Positions 6,926 to 11,561 of a stretch of 11,561 nucleotides of DNA are shown piece by piece. How positions within the stretch are numbered: the stretch's first letter is position 1; the number at the start of each line of letters is the position of its first letter. Position numbers and translations under genes: made by a program. Where the stretch lies: contig DNWN01000022.1 in the NCBI GenBank assembly GCA_003507115.1, forward strand, positions 3,458 to 15,018, read 5' to 3'. This DNA comes from Cryomorphaceae bacterium (GTDB taxonomy: Bacteria; Bacteroidota; Bacteroidia; Flavobacteriales; Schleiferiaceae). The notes beneath the pieces were generated by a model, which made no database searches, had not been told where the DNA came from, and was given only the letters and a program-made list of their open reading frames with translations.

Positions 6926-7896
6926 AGCAAATCTTTCAGTTCTTGAAGGTTCTCCCCCGATACCGAGCTAAAGAAGAGGTGAGGCACCTTCGGAGGCAAG
7001 GTGGCAGAGATTTCTTCCCTGAGTTCTGCATCGAGAATGTCCGACTTGGAAATCGCCAACAAACGCTGTTTTCCAATCAAATCTGGGTTGTATTTCTCCA
7101 ATTCAGCGAGCAAAATGGCATACTCCTTCGCGTGGTCTGCCGAATCGGCAGGAACCAAGAAGAGCAGCATCGAATTGCGCTCAATATGGCGCAAGAAGCG
7201 GTGCCCTAAGCCCTTGCCTTCGCTCGCTCCTTCGATAATTCCCGGGATATCCGCGATGATGAAGGAGTTGTACCCTCGGTATTCCACGACCCCCAGATTG
7301 GGCACCAGGGTCGTAAAGGGATAGTCCGCTATTTCCGGCTTGGCGGCCGACACCACAGAGAGCAAGGTGGATTTTCCCGCATTGGGAAAGCCCACTAGAC
7401 CGACATCCGCGAGGACCTTGAGCTCAAGAATAAACCAGCCCTCCTGCCCTGCCTCGCCCGGTTGCGCAAAGTGGGGAGCTTGGTTCGTAGCACTTTTGAA
7501 ATGGGTGTTTCCGAGTCCTCCCCGCCCGCCAGGCAAGAGGATGACGCGCTGACCGTGTTCTGTAATTTCACATTTTTGCTCGCCCGTTTCGGCATCCTTG
7601 GCAATGGTTCCCAAGGGAACGTGCAAGATGATGTCCTCTCCATCGCCACCGTGTCGGTCGTTTCGGCCACCCCCACCGCCCATAACCGCCTTGATGTGCT
7701 TGCGGTACTTGAGGTGAAGGAGGGTCCAACTTTGGTTATTGCCTTCGAGAATGATGTGACCTCCACGGCCGCCATCGCCTCCGTCCGGACCTCCTTTGGG
7801 AATTCCACGGGCGCGGTAGAAGTGGGCACTGCCTGCCCCTCCTTTGCCCGAGGCGCAGTAGATCTTGACGTAGTCAATAAAGTTGGTATCTGCCAT
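6904..7896 (-). CDS. obgE: Obg-family GTPase (ObgE/CgtA)
   Basis: 330 aa. A ribosome-associated GTPase acting in large-subunit maturation and stress or growth control. The N-terminal Obg fold (about 1-157) is rich in glycine runs such as [15 protein letters not shown] (17-31) and [12 protein letters not shown] (35-46). The G domain follows: G1 GFPNAGKST (169-177), G2 region [10 protein letters not shown] (191-200), G3 DIPGIIEGA (216-224), G4 SKSD in place of NKxD (283-286), and G5 SSVSGE (310-315). The C-terminal OCT domain of longer homologues is absent, as expected in this phylum. The start ATG is 11 nt after the adk stop and there is no promoter-like gap, so it is cotranscribed with adk. 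Confidence 0.97.
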   Translation of the reverse strand: MADTNFIDYVKIYCASGKGGAGSAHFYRARGIPKGGPDGGDGGRGGHIILEGNNQSWTLLHLKYRKHIKAVMGGGGGRNDRHGGDGEDIILHVPLGTIAKDAETGEQKCEITEHGQRVILLPGGRGGLGNTHFKSATNQAPHFAQPGEAGQEGWFILELKVLADVGLVGFPNAGKSTLLSVVSAAKPEIADYPFTTLVPNLGVVEYRGYNSFIIADIPGIIEGASEGKGLGHRFLRHIERNSMLLFLVPADSADHAKEYAILLAELEKYNPDLIGKQRLLAISKSDILDAELREEISATLPPKVPHLFFSSVSGENLQELKDLLWVALNN

Positions 7897-7907
7897 GAGG
7901 GGGGCGC

Positions 7908-8480
7908 TTAAAGCGCGTGCAACGTTTGTTCGAGAGCGGCGGCGATGTCGGAAATACTTCCCACCCCAGAAATGCCTTTATACTTTCCTTGAGCTTCGTA
8001 GTATCCTTGAACGGGGGCGGTTTCGCGGTGGTATACCGCGACGCGCTGGGCGATTACTTCGGGGTTAGCATCATCGGGGCGGCCTGAAGTCTTGCCTCGA
8101 TCTAGCAGGCGCGCCATCAATTCTTCATCGGGCACTTCCAAGCCGATCATGGCCGAAATCTGTTGGCCGGCTTCGGCGAGGATGGCATCCAGGGCTTCGG
8201 CCTGTGCTTGGGTGCGGGGGAATCCATCAAATAGAAAGCCCACGGCATTCGGATGTTTGCTCCATTCGGCTTGAAGCATATCAATCGTCACCGCATCCGG
8301 GACCAACTTGCCTTGGTCCATGTACGACTTGGCTAGATTACCCAATTCTGTGGCGTTTTTGATGTTAAAACGGAAGATATCCCCCGTGCTCAGGTGAACA
8401 AAGCCAAATTTTTCTACCAAGAAGGTGCTCTGTGTTCCTTTGCCTGCCCCGGGAGGACCGAATAATACAATGTTTTTCAT
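7908..8480 (-). CDS. adk: Adenylate kinase
   Basis: 190 aa cytoplasmic enzyme (ATP + AMP to 2 ADP). Motifs are the P-loop [10 protein letters not shown] (8-17), the AMP-binding STGDI (31-35), the signature FLFDGFPRT (82-90), and the short LID region [13 protein letters not shown] (125-137) with Arg128 and Arg134 ahead of the EVIAQR helix. This is the short form without the zinc-finger LID insertion. The start at 8480 ([10 protein letters not shown]) is chosen over the in-frame ATG at 8519, because the extra 13 residues would cross the likely promoter and do not resemble the family. It is the first gene of the four-gene minus-strand operon and is divergent from manC, with 73 bp between the two starts. 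Confidence 0.96.
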   Translation of the reverse strand: MKNIVLFGPPGAGKGTQSTFLVEKFGFVHLSTGDIFRFNIKNATELGNLAKSYMDQGKLVPDAVTIDMLQAEWSKHPNAVGFLFDGFPRTQAQAEALDAILAEAGQQISAMIGLEVPDEELMARLLDRGKTSGRPDDANPEVIAQRVAVYHRETAPVQGYYEAQGKYKGISGVGSISDIAAALEQTLHAL

Positions 8481-8497
8481 CTCAAAATACCAAAGCG

Positions 8498-8505
8498 CGA
8501 AGGTA
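8498..8505 (-). promoter_or_regulatory. Near-match -7 box for the adk operon
   Basis: On the minus strand the octamer reads TACCTTCG, one base off TACCTTTG, and ends 17 nt before the adk ATG. No -33 TTG is seen. This is a weak call resting on position and on likeness to the other boxes in the window. Confidence 0.25.
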
Positions 8506-8523
8506 CGACCCTCCTGCATTTTT

Positions 8524-8531
8524 TACCTTTG
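8524..8531 (+). promoter_or_regulatory. Bacteroidota -7 box upstream of manC
   Basis: TACCTTTG ends 22 nt before the manC ATG at 8554, inside the 73-bp space shared with the divergent adk gene. It matches TAnnTTTG exactly. No TTG sits at the usual -33 distance. Confidence 0.45.
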
Positions 8532-8553
8532 TCCTCTAAACTCCATCCATGCC

Positions 8554-9639
8554 ATGGAACATACGTATGCCGTAATTATGGCTGGAGGTGTCGGAAGTCG
8601 CTTTTGGCCCACCAGTACCTCCCAGCAACCCAAGCAATTTTTGGATATTTTGGGCACAGGTGAAAGTCTGCTGCAGCAAACATTCCGACGCATGGCTCGG
8701 GTGGTTCCAGCCGATCACATTTACATCGTGACCCATGCGGATTATGCGGACCAATGTTTGGCCCAAATTCCCTCCATGGACCGAGCCCAAATCATTGCCG
8801 AGCCCTCGCGACGCAACACGGCCCCCTGTGTGGCGTATGCCGCCTTCAAACTCAAGAAGCGAGATCCTTTAGCCAATTTTGTGATTACGCCCGCCGACCA
8901 CCTCGTGACCCACGAAGCCGAATTTGAGCGCATCCTCAACGTGGGACTCCAGGCTACCCAAGAGCACAACATTCTTCTCACCTTAGGGATGAACCCGCAC
9001 CGCCCAGAGACCGGATATGGATACATTCAGTTCAAGAATGAAGCGACCACCTTGGGCTCTGAAATCAAACCTGTCAAAACGTTTACCGAAAAACCCAACC
9101 GCGAATTGGCTGAGTCCTTCTTGGCCACCGGGGAGTTTCTTTGGAATGCGGGGATCTTCCTCTGGAATGCTAATGCCATCCTCAGCGCCTTTGAGCGATA
9201 TATGCCGGAAGTCTATGCTGCGTTTGATGCCGGCTGGGATGCCCTAAACACGGTGGACGAGAAGACCTTCATTGAGGGCATGTATTCCCAATGTCCCAAT
9301 GAATCCATTGACTATGGTATCCTCGAAAAAGCCAGCCAAGTCTATGTCCTTCCCGCCGAGTTTGGATGGAGTGACCTCGGTTCATGGGGAGCCGTGCACG
9401 ATCAGAGAGTCCCAGATTCCGATGGAAATTCCGGGGTGCGTCCCAACATCCTGGTCTACAATAGCCAAAACAATATTCTATCCCTGCCCAACCATGTGGT
9501 GGCCGTGATTGACGGCCTGGATGACTTCATTGTGATTCAATCGGAAGACCGATTGCTCATCTGCCCCCGTGACAAGGAACAGGACATCAAGCAGTACGTC
9601 AACGATGTCAAGGTGAAGTTGGGTGACAAGCACGTCTAA
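8554..9639 (+). CDS. manC: Mannose-1-phosphate guanylyltransferase, monofunctional
   Basis: 361 aa. It makes GDP-mannose from GTP and mannose-1-phosphate, for surface polysaccharide, O-antigen or protein glycosylation. Motifs are the nucleotide-binding signature MAGGVGSRFWPTS (9-21) with PKQFL (26-30), EPSRRNTAP (83-91), ITPADHLV (111-118, metal-binding Asp115), FTEKP (177-181), LWNAGIFLW (196-204), SIDYGILEK (251-259) and FGWSDLGSWGA (270-280). The protein ends soon after the left-handed helix region and lacks the C-terminal cupin isomerase domain of the bifunctional enzyme (about 470 aa). The start at 8554 gives the usual N-terminus right before the GG loop; upstream in-frame starts would lie within the adk gene and its promoter. 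It appears monocistronic, with its own promoter box and a terminator 25 nt downstream. Confidence 0.94.
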   Translation: MEHTYAVIMAGGVGSRFWPTSTSQQPKQFLDILGTGESLLQQTFRRMARVVPADHIYIVTHADYADQCLAQIPSMDRAQIIAEPSRRNTAPCVAYAAFKLKKRDPLANFVITPADHLVTHEAEFERILNVGLQATQEHNILLTLGMNPHRPETGYGYIQFKNEATTLGSEIKPVKTFTEKPNRELAESFLATGEFLWNAGIFLWNANAILSAFERYMPEVYAAFDAGWDALNTVDEKTFIEGMYSQCPNESIDYGILEKASQVYVLPAEFGWSDLGSWGAVHDQRVPDSDGNSGVRPNILVYNSQNNILSLPNHVVAVIDGLDDFIVIQSEDRLLICPRDKEQDIKQYVNDVKVKLGDKHV

Positions 9640-9664
9640 AGAGCGCCAAGGAACCCAAATGCAT

Positions 9665-9697
9665 AAAAAAACCGCGCTGAAAGGCGCGGTTTTTTTT
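9665..9697. terminator. Bidirectional intrinsic terminator between manC and the small membrane gene
   Basis: ACCGCGC (9671-9677) pairs perfectly with GCGCGGT (9684-9690) around a 6-nt loop. It is flanked by an A6 run (9665-9670) and a T run (9690-9697), so the T-tract requirement is met on both strands. It ends manC on + and the 52-aa gene on -. A second small hairpin, CGGGA/TCCCG at 9705-9718 with a TTTT loop, lies between it and the small gene's stop. Confidence 0.9.
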
Positions 9698-9736
9698 ATT
9701 TCAGCGGGATTTTTCCCGAAAAAGTCGTTTTTGGGC

Positions 9737-9895
9737 TTATTCTTCGTGGCCAATCCACTTGTAGACCAACTTGGGCGCTACACGCTCCAAACCCACCAAA
9801 GTCAACCAATAGCCGACGAACAAGCCCAAGAAAATGAGCATGCTAAATCCCGTAAGGATGATCAACAAGGCGAGGAGGAATCCGATGAATTTCAT
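9737..9895 (-). CDS. Small membrane protein of 52 aa, function unknown
   Basis: I do not recognise this gene. The protein begins MKFIGFLLALLIILTGF. It has a continuous hydrophobic stretch over about residues 3-36, long enough for one long or two short membrane helices, then a charged tail (ERVAPKLVYKWIGHEE). The frame is open upstream to 9946, but the ATG at 9895 is chosen because a good promoter (TTG, 18 nt, TATCTTTG) lies between the two and would otherwise be inside the gene. A terminator with the right polarity follows. Having its own promoter, start and terminator argues that this is a real gene. Nothing in the sequence gives a biochemical role. Confidence 0.68.
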   Translation of the reverse strand: MKFIGFLLALLIILTGFSMLIFLGLFVGYWLTLVGLERVAPKLVYKWIGHEE

Positions 9896-9917
9896 GGTCG
9901 TGCGTTTGAATTTGTGA

Positions 9918-9946
9918 CAAAGATACATTCCAAATGGGCATAGCAA
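9918..9946 (-). promoter_or_regulatory. Bacteroidota-type promoter of the 52-aa membrane protein gene
   Basis: On the minus strand TTG (9946-9944) is followed after 18 nt by TATCTTTG (9925-9918). This fits the Bacteroidota -33/-7 layout (TTG, about 17-23 nt, TAnnTTTG). The ATG is 22 nt beyond the -7 box, leaving a leader of roughly 15 nt. It is the only promoter in the window with both elements. Confidence 0.6.
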
Positions 9947-9961
9947 GCACCCCTAGAATAC

Positions 9962-9969
9962 TACCTTTG
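9962..9969 (+). promoter_or_regulatory. Bacteroidota -7 box immediately before fumC
   Basis: TACCTTTG matches TAnnTTTG and ends only 5 nt before the fumC ATG at 9975. Transcription from it would begin at or about the start codon. No TTG at the -33 distance is seen. Confidence 0.4.
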
Positions 9970-9974
9970 TATTT

Positions 9975-11360
9975 ATGAGCACACGCATTGAACGGGACAC
10001 CATGGGCGAAGTCCATGTCCCCGCAAACGTCTACTGGGGAGCCCAAACCGAGCGGTCCCGCAATAATTTCAAAATCGGTCCCGAAGGCAGCATGCCCAAG
10101 GAGATCATCCACGCATTTGGCTACCTCAAAAAGGCGGCCGCCCTGACCAATGCGGACCTGGGCGTGCTCTCTGCCGAAAAAGCCCAACTCATTGCCGCCG
10201 TCTGCGATGAAATCATTGCTGGACAGTGGGATGATCAATTCCCCTTGGTGATTTGGCAGACGGGGTCGGGCACCCAAAGCAATATGAACTGCAACGAGGT
10301 GATTGCCTACCGCGGCCACGTCTTGCAAGGTGGCACGCTCACGGATGCGAACAAGGTCCTGCATCCCAACGACGACGTCAACAAGTCCCAGTCCTCCAAC
10401 GATACCTTCCCTACGGCCATGCACATTGCAGCCTACCGCCAAGCATTCGGCGTGACCCTCCCCGGTTTGCGTCATTTGCGCGAGGTGTTGCACAGCAAGC
10501 AGGTCGAATTTCAAGACATCGTGAAGACCGGGCGTACCCATTTTATGGATGCCACTCCCTTGACCTTGGGTCAAGAATTCTCTGGCTATGTTCAGCAACT
10601 CGACAACGGCATTCGCGCCGTGGAGAACGCCCTCGTCATGGTCGCTGAGCTCGCCCTCGGCGGCACAGCTGTGGGCACAGGACTCAACACACCCGAGGGA
10701 TACAGCGAAAAGGTCGCCGCCCGCATCGCGGAATTGACCGGACTGCCCTTTGTCTCCGCCCCCAACAAATTTGAAGCCCTAGCCGCACATGACGCCATGG
10801 TGGAACTTTCCGGTGCCCTCAAACGCGTGGCTGTTTCCTTGATGAAAATTGGTAATGACATTCGCATGCTTTCAAGCGGTCCCCGCTCCGGCATCGGCGA
10901 AATCGTCATTCCCGACAACGAGCCCGGTTCTTCCATCATGCCGGGTAAAGTGAATCCCACGCAGCCTGAAGCATTGACCATGGTCGCCGCCCAAGTCATG
11001 GGCAACGACGTAACGGTCAGTATTGGTGGAGCGACGGGGCACTTTGAACTCAACGTCTTCAAGCCCGTCATCGCCGCCAACGTCCTCCAGAGCGCCCGTC
11101 TCATCGGGGACGCCTGCGTGAGCTTTGCAGACAACTGTGCCGTAGGCATTCAAGCGAATCGCCCTGTGATCCAAAAGCACTTGGAAAACAGCCTCATGCT
11201 CGTCACGGCGCTCAACCCCCATATTGGCTACGACAAGGCCGCCAAAATTGCTAAGACGGCCCACGCTGAAGGCAGCACCTTGCGCGAAGCCGCCCTGAAA
11301 TTGGGCTATGTGACAAACGAGGAGTTTGATGCGTGGGTGAAGCCTGAGGATATGTGTTGA
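9975..11360 (+). CDS. fumC: Fumarate hydratase, class II
   Basis: 461 aa, normal length. Iron-independent TCA-cycle enzyme converting fumarate to L-malate; homotetramer in the cytoplasm. Motifs are [10 protein letters not shown] (4-13), [10 protein letters not shown] (96-105), [15 protein letters not shown] (129-143, B-site His130), [17 protein letters not shown] (185-201, His189) and the superfamily signature [11 protein letters not shown] (318-328) with the catalytic Ser in the mobile loop and Lys325/Asn327. Aspartase and argininosuccinate lyase share the signature, but the N-terminal and [11 protein letters not shown] motifs are those of FumC. The start at 9975 gives the conserved N-terminus; the next Met (residue 10) would cut into it. 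There is no Shine-Dalgarno sequence and the possible promoter box is almost adjacent. It appears monocistronic. Confidence 0.97.
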   Translation: MSTRIERDTMGEVHVPANVYWGAQTERSRNNFKIGPEGSMPKEIIHAFGYLKKAAALTNADLGVLSAEKAQLIAAVCDEIIAGQWDDQFPLVIWQTGSGTQSNMNCNEVIAYRGHVLQGGTLTDANKVLHPNDDVNKSQSSNDTFPTAMHIAAYRQAFGVTLPGLRHLREVLHSKQVEFQDIVKTGRTHFMDATPLTLGQEFSGYVQQLDNGIRAVENALVMVAELALGGTAVGTGLNTPEGYSEKVAARIAELTGLPFVSAPNKFEALAAHDAMVELSGALKRVAVSLMKIGNDIRMLSSGPRSGIGEIVIPDNEPGSSIMPGKVNPTQPEALTMVAAQVMGNDVTVSIGGATGHFELNVFKPVIAANVLQSARLIGDACVSFADNCAVGIQANRPVIQKHLENSLMLVTALNPHIGYDKAAKIAKTAHAEGSTLREAALKLGYVTNEEFDAWVKPEDMC

Positions 11361-11383
11361 GGGTGCTTCGCGCTGTTTCAGGG

Positions 11384-11410
11384 CGAAAGGGTTTAAGGGC
11401 TTTGCTTTCG
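11384..11410. repeat. Weak inverted repeat after fumC
   Basis: CGAAAG (11384-11389) and CTTTCG (11405-11410) are complementary across a 15-nt spacer that contains GTTTAA. It is the only stem-like element right after fumC and could help end the transcript, but it is short and has no T-tract. Confidence 0.2.
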
Positions 11411-11512
11411 GCGCGTAGCGCGAGCCCTCTAGCTTCCTAGCCTCAGCGCGTAGCGCGAGCCCTCTAGCTTCCTAGCCTCAGCGCGTAGCGCGAGCCCTCT
11501 AGCTTCCTAGCC
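11411..11512. repeat. 35-bp tandem repeat, 2.9 copies
   Basis: Two exact 35-bp units (11411-11445, 11446-11480) are followed by a third matching for its first 32 bases (11481-11512). Each unit starts GCGCGTAGCGCGAG, which can form a GCGC stem with a GTA loop, and carries two CTAG tetramers (CTAGCTTCCTAG). The unit is not a multiple of three. There are no variable spacers, so it is not CRISPR. Identity of the copies suggests recent expansion by slippage or unequal exchange. The third copy includes the stop codon of the minus-strand gene entering from the right. Confidence 0.95.
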
Positions 11513-11561
11513 CAAAATCTCCGCAATCCGCTCCGCGGGACGCGCGACCACTGCTTCGTCT
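11507..11561 (-). CDS. C-terminal end of an unidentified minus-strand protein (partial)
   Basis: On the minus strand the frame from 11560 reads DEAVVARPAERIAEILG and then TAG (11509-11507). The amphipathic AERIAEIL pattern looks like a C-terminal helix of a soluble protein, and the codons resemble those of its neighbours. Seventeen residues are too few to name a family; glycosyltransferases and many Rossmann-fold enzymes end this way. It would be convergent with fumC. Confidence 0.45.
   Translation of the reverse strand, partial: DEAVVARPAERIAEILG

Noticed and set aside
7462..7911. 149-codon plus-strand frame opposite obgE
   Set aside because: It mirrors the glycine-rich Obg domain and has no start context or family motif.
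8481..8519. Longer adenylate kinase starting at 8519
   Set aside because: The extra 13 residues cover the likely promoter; the family begins right before the P-loop, as at 8480.
9843..10598. 251-codon open frame on the minus strand under the fumC start
   Set aside because: It is antisense to fumC and runs across the divergent promoter region and the small membrane gene. There are no recognisable motifs, so it is a shadow frame.
11411..11512. CRISPR array
   Set aside because: The units are directly adjacent with no unique spacers between them, and no cas gene is present.

Overview
The window looks like a piece of a Bacteroidota chromosome, probably from a Flavobacteriales-like lineage with moderately high GC (judged by eye, not computed). 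The evidence is: a secreted PKD-repeat protein ending in a type IX secretion type-B (CHU_C) sorting domain; a GYDIA-type GHMP kinase next to a class II HMG-CoA reductase; an ObgE without the C-terminal OCT extension; near-absence of Shine-Dalgarno sequences before starts; and copies of the Bacteroidota -7 promoter box TAnnTTTG before several genes. All large genes are conserved. I see no phage, transposon, CRISPR array, rRNA or tRNA, and no clearly new multi-gene system. The unusual material is in gene junctions, promoters, small genes and repeats.

Layout. 1-1482 (+): a vSGLT-like Na+/sugar symporter, missing about 60 N-terminal residues. 1483-1574: an intergenic stretch with an 11-bp inverted repeat running into a TACCTTTG promoter box. 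1575-5996 (+): a tight run of HMG-CoA reductase, GYDIA-type GHMP kinase and a T9SS-exported PKD protein. The first two are probably mevalonate-pathway enzymes feeding isoprenoid synthesis. The third overlaps the kinase by 8 bp and has a perfect Shine-Dalgarno sequence inside a small hairpin. It meets the next operon convergently across a 6-bp gap.

6003-8480 (-): a four-gene operon read adk, obgE, PAP2 phosphatase, crcB (nucleotide homeostasis, ribosome-associated GTPase, membrane lipid or isoprenoid phosphatase, fluoride channel). The junctions are an 11-nt gap, a 22-bp overlap with a TTG start, and an ATGA overlap. Divergent from adk, 8554-9639 (+) is a monofunctional mannose-1-phosphate guanylyltransferase making GDP-mannose. 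It is followed by a bidirectional terminator shared with a 52-aa membrane protein gene at 9737-9895 (-). That small gene has the best promoter in the window and is divergent from fumC (9975-11360, +), a complete class II fumarase that may have a leaderless mRNA.

11361-11561 is non-coding up to 11506 and carries nearly three copies of a 35-bp tandem repeat. The last copy contains the stop codon of a minus-strand gene, of which only 17 C-terminal residues lie in the window.
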